Notes: generated by a model not told the origin, from the sequence alone. 38,680 nt of DNA from Pyrinomonadaceae bacterium (GCA_025923035.1 JAICGQ010000004.1:1-38680); one strand, 5' to 3'; counted from the stretch's first letter, positions 15,528 through 24,193 are shown. Program-made: numbers and translations.

Positions 15528-16328
15528 ATGAAACATCCGCTGGCAGGACGAACGATCGTCGTAACTAGAGCTTCGTCACAAGCAGGTGACTTTATCAATA
15601 CGTTGGAGAGTTTTGGCGCTACTGTCATCTCCTGCCCCACGATCGAAATCGCCGAACCGGAAAACTACGAACGTCTTGACGAAGCGATCGATCATCTCTA
15701 CGGCTACGACTGGATCGTCTTCACCAGTGCAAACGGCGTCGAATACTTCCTGCGACGTTTGCAGACTCGCGGCGTCGGCGTCGAAGAACTCGACGAACTA
15801 AAAGTCTGTGCGATCGGTGAAGCGACGGCCGAGAAACTTCGCGATGCCCACGTTCACGTCGATCTGATTCCGTCACAAGCGAAGGCGGAGGGCGTCTTTT
15901 CAGCATTGAGCGATTTCGCGGGAGGCGAAGAACAACTCCACGGCTTGAACATCCTGATCCCCCGTGCAGCGGTCGGTCGTGACTACCTGCCGAAGTCACT
16001 GGAAGAAGCAGGCGCACGCGTCGACGTCGTCACCGCGTACCGCACCGTCGTTCCCGCAGATCTTGATCGTGGCCGGCTAAGCGCGATGCTCACCGGCAGC
16101 GCCGACTGCATCGCCTTCATGAGTTCATCGAGCGTGAAAAACCTCGCCCTGCTTTTCGACACACACGATCTCGGCGAGAAATTGCGCGGACTTATCATTG
16201 CCTCGATCGGCGACGTTACCACCGCTACTGCCGTCGATTACGGCTTGCAAGTCCACATCCAACCACACGAAACAACCGCCACCGCGCTCGCAAACGCCAT
16301 CGCCGAATACTATTCAAGACACAACTGA
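15528..16328 (+). CDS. hemD: uroporphyrinogen-III synthase
   Basis: A 266-residue enzyme that cyclises hydroxymethylbilane with inversion of ring D. The family is poorly conserved, but characteristic pieces are present: PLAGRTIVVTRASSQAGDF at the N-terminus, SCPTIEIAEP, YDWIVFTSANGVEYFLRRL, VCAIGEATAEKLRDA, LIPRAAVGRDYLPKSLEEAG, VVTAYRTVVP, and CIAFMSSSSVKNLALLF. Two alternating alpha/beta domains are implied. Position immediately after hemC (2-bp gap) confirms the assignment. It is not fused to a uroporphyrinogen methyltransferase, as it is in some bacteria. The next gene starts 24 bp later, so read-through into the sigma-54 activator gene is likely. Confidence 0.94.
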   Translation: MKHPLAGRTIVVTRASSQAGDFINTLESFGATVISCPTIEIAEPENYERLDEAIDHLYGYDWIVFTSANGVEYFLRRLQTRGVGVEELDELKVCAIGEATAEKLRDAHVHVDLIPSQAKAEGVFSALSDFAGGEEQLHGLNILIPRAAVGRDYLPKSLEEAGARVDVVTAYRTVVPADLDRGRLSAMLTGSADCIAFMSSSSVKNLALLFDTHDLGEKLRGLIIASIGDVTTATAVDYGLQVHIQPHETTATALANAIAEYYSRHN

Positions 16329-16352
16329 CGAAGATGGGCTAAACTAAACCGG

Positions 16353-17660
16353 ATGTTGACCCCCAGCGTTCTCATCTTCGATCAAGACGCCCACAGTGGA
16401 TCATCTTTGCGAGAACTCCTCGCGACGTGGGGCTACCATCCCATCGTCGCCGGCGACATTCCCGCCGCGCTGAAAGCAGTCGACGAACTTAAACCCGCGC
16501 TGTTTCTCGACGGCGGCTCAGCCGACGACTCAGCGCTGGTCCGGCAGATTCGCGAACAGAACGTCGACCTGTCTGTCGTCCCTTTCGAGAAACCAGTCGA
16601 TCCTTTCAAACTCCGCGTACAGATCGATCGCGCTCTTGAACTCAACCTGGCGAAGCAGGAAAACGAACGACTCCGGCGCGAGCTGCAGGACCGCGGCATC
16701 TTCGGCGAACTGGTCGGCAACTCCGAATCGATTCGCAAGATCTACACGATGATCGAACAGGTCGCGCCCTCGAGTGCTTCCGTTCTAATCACCGGCGAAT
16801 CGGGAACCGGAAAAGAACTCGTCGCGCGTACGATTCACAAGATGAGCCCGCGACGCGATCGTCCATTCGTCGCGATCAACTGTTCTGCGATTCCCGAATC
16901 GTTGATGGAATCGGAACTCTTCGGACACGAAAAAGGTTCATTCACCGGCGCCGCTTCACGCCGTCAGGGCTGTTTCGAACTCGCCGACACCGGCACGCTG
17001 TTGCTCGATGAAATCGGCGAAATGCCCGCACTGCTTCAGGCAAAACTCCTGCGCGTGATCGAAGAACGCGCGGTTAGACGTCTCGGCAGCCGCAAGGAGA
17101 TCGAGGTCGACGTTCGCTTGCTCGCAGCCACGAATCGACATCCGCAACAAGCCGTGACCGAAGGTACACTACGCAGCGACCTGCTCTATCGTCTCAACGT
17201 TTTCAGCATTCACCTGCCGTCGCTCGGCGAAAGAAAGGACGACTTGCCGCTGTTGGCCCAACATCTCGTCAAACAGCTCGCCGAGAAACACGGACGGCCC
17301 GCGCGCTTCCTGAGCCCATCGGCACTTCAGGCGCTGCAGTTTCACGCGTGGCCCGGCAACGTCCGCGAACTGCGAAACGTGATCGAACGCGCGGTGATCA
17401 TCTGTTCCGGCGAACAGATCGAGCGCCACCACTTCGCACCATATCCGATCGAGCAGCGCGAACGTTTGCGCAGTGAAGACACGTTGACGGTGCCGGTCGG
17501 CACGCCGCTGGAAGAAGTCGAACGGCAGATGATCATGCGCACGCTGCAAAAGACCAAGAACAACAAGACGCGCGCCGCTGAACTACTGGGCATCAGCCTG
17601 AAGACGCTGCACAACAAGTTGAATCTCTATCGCGAGCGTGGGTTGATGCATGAAGAATGA
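16353..17660 (+). CDS. sigma-54-dependent activator with a shortened receiver domain
   Basis: A 435-residue NtrC-class activator. Residues 1-95 resemble a response-regulator receiver (VLIFDQD, LFLDGG with D53, PFEKP with K80), but D53 and K80 are only 27 residues apart, against about 50 in NtrC. The beta4-alpha4 segment with the switch Thr/Ser therefore appears missing, and one acidic-pocket aspartate is Q11. The AAA+ domain is intact: Walker A GESGTGKE (148-155), a GSFTGA sigma-54 contact loop (195-200), Walker [11 protein letters not shown] (from 217), and the arginine-finger region. A Fis-type helix-turn-helix ([19 protein letters not shown]) ends the protein. No histidine kinase is adjacent, so phosphorylation control is doubtful. 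rpoN is in the same window. Confidence 0.92.
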   Translation: MLTPSVLIFDQDAHSGSSLRELLATWGYHPIVAGDIPAALKAVDELKPALFLDGGSADDSALVRQIREQNVDLSVVPFEKPVDPFKLRVQIDRALELNLAKQENERLRRELQDRGIFGELVGNSESIRKIYTMIEQVAPSSASVLITGESGTGKELVARTIHKMSPRRDRPFVAINCSAIPESLMESELFGHEKGSFTGAASRRQGCFELADTGTLLLDEIGEMPALLQAKLLRVIEERAVRRLGSRKEIEVDVRLLAATNRHPQQAVTEGTLRSDLLYRLNVFSIHLPSLGERKDDLPLLAQHLVKQLAEKHGRPARFLSPSALQALQFHAWPGNVRELRNVIERAVIICSGEQIERHHFAPYPIEQRERLRSEDTLTVPVGTPLEEVERQMIMRTLQKTKNNKTRAAELLGISLKTLHNKLNLYRERGLMHEE

Positions 17661-18543
17661 CGTCTCCGTCCTGCTGTTCTTCATCGACGGTCTGGGCATT
17701 GGCACTCGCGGTCCTCACAATCCACTCGACAACCTTGACGAGTCCGCACCGCTGGCAGTTTTTCAAAACGAGGAGCCCGCGAGATTTCTTGACGGCATTG
17801 TGGTTCCCACCGATCCATGCCTCGGCGTGCCGGGTCGACCGCAGAGCGCTTCGGGCCAGGCGACGATCCTCACGGGCGTAAACGCACCAGCGGAGATCGG
17901 CTATCACAAGCAGGGCTTTCCGAACCAGGCGCTGCGCGACGTCATTCTCGCGCATTCGATCTTTCGCCAACTCAGCGAAGCAGGCGTCGCGCCGATCACC
18001 TTCGCCAATGCTTACGGCCGGCCGTTTTTTGTCGAACGCCCGCGCTGGGTCTCAGCCACTACGACGGCGGTCGAAGCAGCCGGGCTGAACTTCAGAACAA
18101 TGGACGACGTCAAGGCCGGCGCCGCCGTCTTCGCGGACTACACGAACCGTTACCTGATTGAAAAAGGTGAAGATCTTCCCGAACAGACTGAGGAAGAAGC
18201 GGCGGTGGTGCTCGCGTCGCTCGTCGCCCAACACCGCTTTACGCTTTACGAGTTCTTCACCACCGACAAAGTCGGACATACACAGGACATGGCAAAGGCG
18301 AGAGTTGTCCTGGCCAGCCTGGCCCGTTTCATTCGCGAATTGCTGAAGCGGCTTGATCTGGAACGCACGGCAGTTATACTCACCAGCGACCACGGCAATA
18401 TCGAAGATCTGACGACGCGCAATCACACGCTGCACCAGGTACCGACGATCGTCTGGGGCGCTCACCGTGAGCGAATCGCAGCCCGGATCCAAACGCTAGC
18501 CGACATCACACCTGCCATTGTCAGCGAACTCTTACACCGATAA
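17650..18543 (+). CDS. alkaline-phosphatase-superfamily metalloenzyme of unknown substrate
   Basis: A 297-residue protein with the metalloenzyme fold shared by cofactor-independent phosphoglycerate mutase, phosphopentomutase and alkaline phosphatases. Metal-site and nucleophile motifs are visible: LLFFIDGLGIG (D13), RPQSASGQATILTG (candidate nucleophile S66 or S68), TTDKVGHTQD (D206, H210), ILTSDHGNIED (D247, H248) and the late histidine pair NHTLHQVP. It is much shorter than phosphoglycerate mutase (about 510 aa), with a small cap region at about 95-165. The ATG overlaps the stop of the upstream activator gene by 11 bp, and its own end overlaps the transporter gene by 26 bp. The three are therefore one transcriptional unit. 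The reaction is unknown. Confidence 0.8.
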   Translation: MKNDVSVLLFFIDGLGIGTRGPHNPLDNLDESAPLAVFQNEEPARFLDGIVVPTDPCLGVPGRPQSASGQATILTGVNAPAEIGYHKQGFPNQALRDVILAHSIFRQLSEAGVAPITFANAYGRPFFVERPRWVSATTTAVEAAGLNFRTMDDVKAGAAVFADYTNRYLIEKGEDLPEQTEEEAAVVLASLVAQHRFTLYEFFTTDKVGHTQDMAKARVVLASLARFIRELLKRLDLERTAVILTSDHGNIEDLTTRNHTLHQVPTIVWGAHRERIAARIQTLADITPAIVSELLHR

Positions 18544-19876
18544 GAACAATCCACGCGAACTGTTCGGGTGGAAGATGTACGACTGGGCCAACTCGGCCTT
18601 CTACACAACCGTCGTCGGCACGCTCTTCAGTCCTTACATCACGCGACTGGCCCAAGCGGCAGTCGGCGAAAACGGCGTGGTGCTCGATCTTGGACCACTC
18701 GGTAACGTGACGGCGAAATCGCTGCCCACGCTGTGCGTCTCGATCTCCGTCGGCGCGCAGGTGTTTCTGTTGCCGGTGCTCGGCGCGATCGGGGATTACT
18801 CAGATCTCAAGAAACGACTGATGGCGATCTTTTGCTATATCGCCGTCGTCGCCAACTGCCTGATGTTCTTCGTGCAGGACGGGCTTTACCTGCTTGGCGG
18901 CGTGTTGTTCATCATTGCGAACGTCTGTTTCGGCGCGGCGCTGGTTTTCTACAACGCGTTTCTGCCGGACATCACGACCGAGGACCAGGCAGATAAAGTT
19001 TCGAGCCGCGGTTTTGCGTACGGTTATCTCGGCGGCGCGATTCTGCTCGCATTGAACCTGCTGCTCGTGCTGCGTGCCGAGCAGATCGGTATTTCCACCG
19101 AGCTCGCCGTCCGATTGTCGCTTCTGTCGGCAGGCGTGTGGTGGGGCGGGTTTGCGCTGATAACGTTTTTCCTGTTGAGATCGCGACCGTCAAAGAAACA
19201 GTTACCACCGGGAAAAAGCTACATTTCGACGGGTTTTTCCGAGATCGTCGCCACCTTCAAACAGTTGCGAAGGCTGCCGCTCACCGCCCGGTATCTGCTC
19301 GCATATTTGATCTATAACGACGGCATTCAGACGGTTGTGTTTGCGTCGAGTGCGTTTCTCGAACAGGAGTTGTTCCCCGGCGGCAATCCGCAGTTTCTGC
19401 TGGAGATCTTTTTGATGGTCCAGTTTGTGGCGGTTGGTGGGGCGTTGTTGTTCGAGCGGCTGGCTTATCAGATTCGCACGAAGAACGCGATCATCGTGTC
19501 GCTGGTGATCTGGTCGGCGGTCGTGATCTACGCCTACCGCTTCCTCGACACGGTGGCAGAAGCATGGATCATGGCCGGCGTGATCGCGATCGTGCTCGGC
19601 GGATCGCAGGCGCTCTCGAGATCGCTCTACTCGCGAATGATTCCGGAAGGCAAGGAAGCCGCGTTCTTTGGATTGTATGAAGTCTCGGAACGCGGAACGT
19701 CGTGGATGGGACCGCTGCTGTTCAGCGTTGTCATCGCGCGCACGGGCTCCTATCGCCAGGCATTACTATCGTTGATTTTCTTCTTCGTGATTGGATTGTT
19801 GCTGTTGTGGAGAACAGACACGGATAAAGGTATTCACGAAGCAGGACATTTAGCGCCGGAGGAAGTTAAAGCCTGA
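18518..19876 (+). CDS. MFS transporter of the UMF1 / Atg22-like family
   Basis: A 452-residue inner-membrane protein with 10-12 hydrophobic segments. The opening RELFGWKMYDWANSAFYTTV is the hallmark of the UMF1 family (relatives of yeast vacuolar Atg22 amino-acid effluxer), and FYNAFLPDITTEDQADKVSS plus SRGFAYGYLGGAILL are the conserved second-third helix loop. SRSLYSRMIPEGKEAAFFGL near residue 370 is also typical. Substrates of bacterial members are largely unknown. The start is TTG 18518 inside the preceding gene; the first ATG would remove half of the conserved opening motif. The stop codon abuts the convergent zinc-ribbon gene: TGATCA holds both stops. Confidence 0.87.
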   Translation: MSANSYTDKNNPRELFGWKMYDWANSAFYTTVVGTLFSPYITRLAQAAVGENGVVLDLGPLGNVTAKSLPTLCVSISVGAQVFLLPVLGAIGDYSDLKKRLMAIFCYIAVVANCLMFFVQDGLYLLGGVLFIIANVCFGAALVFYNAFLPDITTEDQADKVSSRGFAYGYLGGAILLALNLLLVLRAEQIGISTELAVRLSLLSAGVWWGGFALITFFLLRSRPSKKQLPPGKSYISTGFSEIVATFKQLRRLPLTARYLLAYLIYNDGIQTVVFASSAFLEQELFPGGNPQFLLEIFLMVQFVAVGGALLFERLAYQIRTKNAIIVSLVIWSAVVIYAYRFLDTVAEAWIMAGVIAIVLGGSQALSRSLYSRMIPEGKEAAFFGLYEVSERGTSWMGPLLFSVVIARTGSYRQALLSLIFFFVIGLLLLWRTDTDKGIHEAGHLAPEEVKA

Positions 19877-20176
19877 TCAGCCGACGAGCTTCTGCTCTCT
19901 CGACTCGACGTTCTTCGTCATGCACTCGCGGGAGCAATAAGTTGCCATACCGGCTTTGAGCTGAAAAACCCGATCCGCCGGCACCCACGTTCCACAACCA
20001 TCACAGCGCACCAGCTTGTTCTTCGACGGCGACCGTTCGCGAGGCGCAGTAGTGACCTGCGTCGACGAATTCAGCGCTGTCACGACTTTGCGGATTAGCT
20101 GCAGGTACGGGCGCAGGCGTACGAAGATAAAAGCAACGACGAGACTAATGATCGTTCCTATGATCAGGTACTTCAA
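19877..20176 (-). CDS. small membrane-anchored zinc-ribbon protein
   Basis: A 99-residue hypothetical protein. Residues 4-20 form one membrane helix followed by basic residues, a polar linker runs to about 54, and then comes a treble-clef-like four-cysteine site: C58 and C61 in RCDGCGTWVP, C81 and C85 in YCSREC. This combination resembles the short conserved hypothetical proteins of the PP0621 type found across many bacteria; their function is unknown. The only start is TTG 20176, which has no clear ribosome site. It lies 39 bp downstream of the ribbon-helix-helix gene on the same strand and its stop codon is back-to-back with that of the UMF1 transporter. Confidence 0.7.
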   Translation of the reverse strand: MKYLIIGTIISLVVAFIFVRLRPYLQLIRKVVTALNSSTQVTTAPRERSPSKNKLVRCDGCGTWVPADRVFQLKAGMATYCSRECMTKNVESREQKLVG

Positions 20177-20215
20177 TCGATACTCGATTCACGCAGTGGG
20201 TTGATTCGCGCGCGC

Positions 20216-20488
20216 TTATTCGTCGCCTCGTCCGCCAGCGACTCCGTATGGGACATCGTTGGCCCTCCGGCGAGGCATGGGATCACTCGATCGCCGGCGA
20301 GGCTGAGAGTCCTTGGTACGCCGGTCGAGACTTCCGGGCGGAAGGCCCCGCCCATGAACTGCCTCTTCCAAAATGCGCGTAATCTCCTGCGAGAGCGTTC
20401 GATGTTCGGCAGCCGCGCGACGACGCAGTGATTCCTTCAGGTGATTGGGAACGTACGCGCCGATGAAAACCCCTTTCCGATTAGCCAT
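20216..20488 (-). CDS. ribbon-helix-helix (Arc/MetJ-fold) DNA-binding protein
   Basis: A 90-residue protein. Residues about 7-45 fit the Arc-type ribbon-helix-helix: a short strand VFIGAYVP, helix NHLKESLRRRAAAEH, turn RTLS, and helix QEITRILEEAVHG. Such domains act as dimers binding operators and are common in antitoxins. The remaining 45 residues are arginine/aspartate-rich and look disordered (SLDRRTKDSQPRRRSSDPM). No recognisable toxin gene is adjacent (downstream is the zinc-ribbon protein, upstream RNase P RNA), so it may be a stand-alone repressor. A purine-rich stretch (AGAGAGGGCGGA) precedes the ATG. Confidence 0.75.
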   Translation of the reverse strand: MANRKGVFIGAYVPNHLKESLRRRAAAEHRTLSQEITRILEEAVHGRGLPPGSLDRRTKDSQPRRRSSDPMPRRRANDVPYGVAGGRGDE

Positions 20489-20535
20489 CTATCCATCCGC
20501 CCTCTCTCATCATGTCGGGATTAAACCACCCTGCA

Positions 20536-20979
20536 ATTACGGAACAGGTCTGTAAGCCGAATTCTGTACTTCAACCTCCGTGGAGCTTGAAGTGGCGATC
20601 ATTCATCTAGTCCAACCGTTGCCGGTTAGATCGAGCGACCTACCCGGAGGTCGTAGCGAACCGAAGTTCGCTTCGGGCGGGCAGCCCTGGTTGACGCCTC
20701 CCTATTTGGTCTTGCACCGCGAGGAGTTTGCCTGGCCGCGCATGTCACCATACGCGCCGGTGCGCTCTTACCGCACCATTTCACCCATCACCTCGCAACC
20801 AAATGATCGCAGAGGCTGGTTTGTTTTCTGTTGCACTTGTCGTCGCCCCACGTGTCAAATCTCACGATTCAACAACGTCAGACGCCCCGCCGTTAGCGGG
20901 CTCGCTGCCCTGTAGTGTTCGGACTTTCCTCTCCCGGCTTGCGCCGGCAGCGACCGCCCGACCTGTTCTCATGCAAGGC
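20536..20979 (-). ncRNA. rnpB: RNase P RNA, type A-like
   Basis: The ribozyme subunit that trims tRNA 5' ends. On the minus strand the 5' part contains the universal GAGGAAAGTCCGAACAC (complement of 20915-20931) and the 3' part contains ACAGAATTCGGCTTACAG (complement of about 20550-20567), which together form P4. The terminal P1 helix is a perfect 9-bp pairing of GAACAGGTC (complement of 20960-20968) with GACCTGTTC (complement of 20542-20550). Length of about 440 nt and a region rich in stems between agree with bacterial rnpB. The exact 5' end is estimated from the promoter; the 3' end is not sharply defined and no T-run terminator is seen. Confidence 0.95.
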
Positions 20980-20985
20980 TGGCAG

Positions 20986-20991
20986 ATTATA
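20986..20991 (-). promoter_or_regulatory. consensus -10 element for rnpB
   Basis: A perfect TATAAT lies on the minus strand at 20991-20986, predicting transcription from about 20979, in agreement with the expected rnpB 5' end. No convincing -35 is found at 16-18 bp. Confidence 0.5.
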
Positions 20992-21031
20992 GCAACAAGT
21001 GTTCAACGGGTATAGTCAGCGCGTAAATGCA

Positions 21032-21694
21032 CTAACCAAAGTACTTGAATCCGACGCGCAGGCTGTTAATCCACTGCGGCGGGAAGAAGAGCACGACGTT
21101 GATCGAGACGAGTGCGTGCGACAGTGCAAGCGCGAAGAGGTTTGGTATGCGTTGATAGACCCAGGCCCAGATCGTTCCGCCGAGAAAAGTGAGTCCAAAC
21201 AAAATTGGATTGGGCAGGTGAACCAGGCCGAACAACAATCCAACCAACACGATGCTCATCCAACTTCGACCCCACACGATCTGAAGACGGCGGTTAATGT
21301 ATCCCTGCAAAACGTATTGTTGAAACAAGGCCCACACTGGGACCAGCAAGAATCGCCAACGCAGCGGATCGCGTGGTGACCAGTTTCGCGAAATAAGGAC
21401 CACAATAAGGATCGCAGCGAGCGTAGGGAGAATGAGGAGTTTTGCCGCAGAGGCGAAGTTGTCCCATCGAAAACCGATCGCGCTGAGCGTCTCGCCGTAG
21501 GCACGATGTGAAAAGATCATCAACGTCACGGCGAGCGCGATCGGGATCGCCAGCACGAGTTTGCCCCGGCCCACAAACGCAAGCACCACCCACTCCGCGA
21601 TCAAACACGAGACTACGACGGACACGACCTCCCACAGCGCCAGTGTCCGCGGATTCACTTCGCTAACTGGTCCTTCGCCAACTGCCATCTGCAT
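21032..21694 (-). CDS. CPBP-family intramembrane protein with substituted catalytic glutamates
   Basis: A 220-residue integral membrane protein with about seven hydrophobic segments, of the CPBP (CAAX-protease and bacteriocin-processing) family. The expected EExxxR motif is present in position but reads QQYVLQ (residues 125-130), replacing both glutamates and the arginine. The following histidine motifs are kept: [15 protein letters not shown] (H159) and [11 protein letters not shown] (H193). It may therefore be a non-proteolytic or mechanistically altered member. The longest reading overlaps the upstream gene by 32 bp; GTG 21658, just after that gene's stop with GAAGGA about 12 nt upstream, is an alternative start giving 208 residues. 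It is co-transcribed with the anchored Ig-like gene. Confidence 0.82.
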   Translation of the reverse strand: MQMAVGEGPVSEVNPRTLALWEVVSVVVSCLIAEWVVLAFVGRGKLVLAIPIALAVTLMIFSHRAYGETLSAIGFRWDNFASAAKLLILPTLAAILIVVLISRNWSPRDPLRWRFLLVPVWALFQQYVLQGYINRRLQIVWGRSWMSIVLVGLLFGLVHLPNPILFGLTFLGGTIWAWVYQRIPNLFALALSHALVSINVVLFFPPQWINSLRVGFKYFG

Positions 21695-22118
21695 TCACCA
21701 CAAACCTGATCGGATCGCCAACCAACTGCAGTGTGTAACGCGCGGCGTCGCCACTTACGCGCAACGCATACACGCGCGCCTCATGATTCCCTGCTGTTAA
21801 CGCCGGCAACGCAAAGTTGTAACCATGCCATTCGTCTTTGGCCCATCCCGCTTTGGCGACGTCTGGTCGCGAGAGATTTGCCGTTTGCGTACCGCTCAGT
21901 TTTCCGTCAACGAAAAGCTGCACTTCAACTCGTTCCCACGGCGCCGCATCATTGACGGCCCAACCCGCTATCGATCGCGTCTCAACGACAGCTTCACCCC
22001 AACCACGAAACGTCGGCGGAAAGGCACTCAGATACGCGACGACTGCGAGCGCGCCAACCAGGATCGTCTCTGCGACGGATTTGCCGATTAGCAAGTTGAC
22101 GAGTTGCGGTTTGTTCAT
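21663..22118 (-). CDS. membrane-anchored Ig-like domain protein, unknown function
   Basis: A 151-residue protein. The N-terminus has one hydrophobic helix ([19 protein letters not shown], about residues 17-35), acting as a signal anchor. The remainder looks like a single extracytoplasmic beta-sandwich: [32 protein letters not shown], the RPDVAKAGW turn and a closing [10 protein letters not shown] strand. This GWA...VDG...RPDV...H pattern recurs in Ig-like modules of bacterial surface proteins. It is sandwiched between ptsP (4-bp overlap) and the CPBP gene (up to 32-bp overlap), so it is tightly co-translated with both. The pairing suggests that it works with the CPBP protein, but no function is known. 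Confidence 0.65.
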   Translation of the reverse strand: MNKPQLVNLLIGKSVAETILVGALAVVAYLSAFPPTFRGWGEAVVETRSIAGWAVNDAAPWERVEVQLFVDGKLSGTQTANLSRPDVAKAGWAKDEWHGYNFALPALTAGNHEARVYALRVSGDAARYTLQLVGDPIRFVVNADGSWRRTS

Positions 22119-24193
22119 GCGGAGGCTTCGCTGGGTTTAGGCAGCGTGCGTGGCGGGAACAGGTCCGGCCAGCGGGTTCTGAACTCGTTCCGCACGATCT
22201 CTTCGACCTCGTCAGCCGTCGCCGCGTCGAGACATTTCGACGCGACTTCGCGCGCCTCGTTCGTATCGATCTGCGAAAGAGTTGAGCGGACGCGCGGGAT
22301 CATCGCCGGAGTCATGCTGAGATCGATCGCGCCGAGGCCGAGTAGCAACACAGCGTATGCAGGCGTGGAAGCCATTTCGCCACATACAATTACAGGAATC
22401 TGCGCGGCCGCCGCCGCCTCGATCGTGCGCTTGATCCCGTAGAGCACAGCGGGGTGCAGCGTGCGAAACCAGTCGGAGACTTTGTCGTTACCGCGATCGA
22501 CTGCGAGCGTGTACTGGACGAGGTCGTTCGTACCCAGTTCGAAGAAGTCGACCTCGCTCGCGATCTTCTCGGCTGTCAAAACCGCCGACGGCACTTCGAT
22601 CATCGCGCCGATCTGGACCTTCCGCGCTGCGTTACCCGCAGCGGTCAGACTCTCCAGTTCTTCTGCGATCACCTTCTGCGCCGAGCGCACATCGGCGACG
22701 TCGGCAACCATCGGAATCACCAGACTCAACGTTCCGCCAGCAGCCGCACGAAGTATCGCGCGCACTTGAGTTCGCATCACTTGCTGGTTGCGCAGATAGA
22801 AACGGACCGCGCGTAGACCAAGCGCTGGATTGCGTTCACGTTCCTTGACCTCGCTGCCTACCTCACCGCCAACGTCGAACAGCCGTACGACCGCGCCGTC
22901 GCTTCCTGCTGCGTCGGCCAGCGACTTGTACGCCTGGTACTGCTGCTCTTCCGAATGCATCAAGCCAGGACGCGACAACAGAAACTCGGAACGAAACAAT
23001 CCCACGCCGCACGCGCCAAACTCACGCACGGCCTGAAACTCCGCCGGCAGCTCGACGTTCGCACGCAGCGCGATACTCACGCCATCGCGAGTCGTCACTG
23101 GTCCTGATTCGACGACGCCCGGCACAGTCGTCGCAGCTTCAGGCGCGCCGGTGGTGAACTGATACTCTTCGATCGTCGACACTGACGGATGCAGAATCAC
23201 TTCACTGCGTCGTGCATCGACGATGATCTGATCGCCCGTCCTCGTTCGTTGATAAAAATCTCGCAGACCGACGACGGCAGTTAGACCAAGACCGCGCGCG
23301 ATGATGGCCATGTGAGAGGTCCAACCGCCGGTGTCCGTCGCGATTGCCTTCACGTGATTGAGATCGAGTTCGGCGATGGTCGAGGGCAGCAGATCGCGCG
23401 CAACGATCACTGCGTCTTCGGAAAGGTTCGGATACTTTGGCCCTTCGCCCGTCAGGTTTGCCAGCAGACGCTGGATCACGTCTTCGATGTCTGAGCCTCT
23501 TTCACGCAGGTACTCGTCGTTGATCTGCGTGTAGATCGACAACAACCGATCGCCGACAACTTTCGCCGCCCACTCCGCATTAGAGCGCTCTTTGACGATG
23601 TACTCTTCAACGTCGCGAGTCAGCTTTGCGTCTTCGAGAAACAGCAGATGCGCATCGAAGATGTAGGCGTGTCCACGACCGAGTTCTTTCTCGGCGCGGT
23701 CCTTGATGGCTTCGAGCTGGCGCCGCGAGAGTCTCACGGCCGCACGAAAACGGCGTCGTTCACGTTCGAGATCCGCTTCTGCGATCTGGGCTCGATAAAC
23801 CTCGCGAGTCCCTTCCTGCAATCGCAAAACGCGGCCGATCACGGTGCCGTCAGACACGCCGAGTCCCTGGCAACGGAGCTGCTGCGCGGTGGCGGACGAG
23901 TCGAAGTCGTAGCGCTCCGTTTCGTCAAAATCACGCGAAAAAAGACCGACAACGGCGTCGAGCGCTTCTTCTTCGTCAACTCCGTTTGCGACCACGCGCA
24001 GTTCGGTGCCGCGGCTCGCGGCCAGCGTCAGGATGCTGAGAATCGATTTGGCGTCGGCTTCGAGATCGCCGTCGAGACGATGGAGCGTGAGGCTGCTTTG
24101 AAAACGACCCGCGACGCGCACGAGGTTCGCCGCGGCGCGAGCATGAAGACCGAGTCGGCCCGTAACCTGGAGTCTGCGTTCAGCCACTCTCAA
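22115..24193 (-). CDS. ptsP: phosphoenolpyruvate-protein phosphotransferase with fused N-terminal HPr
   Basis: A 692-residue fusion. Residues 1-90 are an HPr domain with the phospho-histidine H17 (GRLGLHARAA) and the regulatory-type serine S50 (DAKSILSILTL). Enzyme I follows: an N-terminal helical/swivelling part starting GLGVSDGTVIGRV, the phospho-histidine H294 in GGWTSHMAIIARGLGL, then the PEP barrel with FRSEFLLSRPG, GAMIEVPSAVL, ELGTNDLVQYTLAVDRGN and IPVIVCGEMAS (acid-base cysteine). It would pass phosphate from PEP through its own HPr to the EIIA encoded just upstream. With no EIIB/C/D genes nearby, this is a regulatory rather than sugar-transport PTS. It starts at a TTG overlapping the EIIA stop by 4 bp; GTG 24187 is an alternative. 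Confidence 0.94.
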   Translation of the reverse strand: MRVAERRLQVTGRLGLHARAAANLVRVAGRFQSSLTLHRLDGDLEADAKSILSILTLAASRGTELRVVANGVDEEEALDAVVGLFSRDFDETERYDFDSSATAQQLRCQGLGVSDGTVIGRVLRLQEGTREVYRAQIAEADLERERRRFRAAVRLSRRQLEAIKDRAEKELGRGHAYIFDAHLLFLEDAKLTRDVEEYIVKERSNAEWAAKVVGDRLLSIYTQINDEYLRERGSDIEDVIQRLLANLTGEGPKYPNLSEDAVIVARDLLPSTIAELDLNHVKAIATDTGGWTSHMAIIARGLGLTAVVGLRDFYQRTRTGDQIIVDARRSEVILHPSVSTIEEYQFTTGAPEAATTVPGVVESGPVTTRDGVSIALRANVELPAEFQAVREFGACGVGLFRSEFLLSRPGLMHSEEQQYQAYKSLADAAGSDGAVVRLFDVGGEVGSEVKERERNPALGLRAVRFYLRNQQVMRTQVRAILRAAAGGTLSLVIPMVADVADVRSAQKVIAEELESLTAAGNAARKVQIGAMIEVPSAVLTAEKIASEVDFFELGTNDLVQYTLAVDRGNDKVSDWFRTLHPAVLYGIKRTIEAAAAAQIPVIVCGEMASTPAYAVLLLGLGAIDLSMTPAMIPRVRSTLSQIDTNEAREVASKCLDAATADEVEEIVRNEFRTRWPDLFPPRTLPKPSEASA

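Noticed and set aside
20580-21015. Plus-strand reading frames of 95-111 residues
   Set aside because: They overlap the RNase P RNA gene, whose conserved helices explain the sequence.
22454-22816. 120-residue plus-strand frame suggesting a hidden gene
   Set aside because: Antisense to the PEP-binding barrel of Enzyme I; no start signal or domain.
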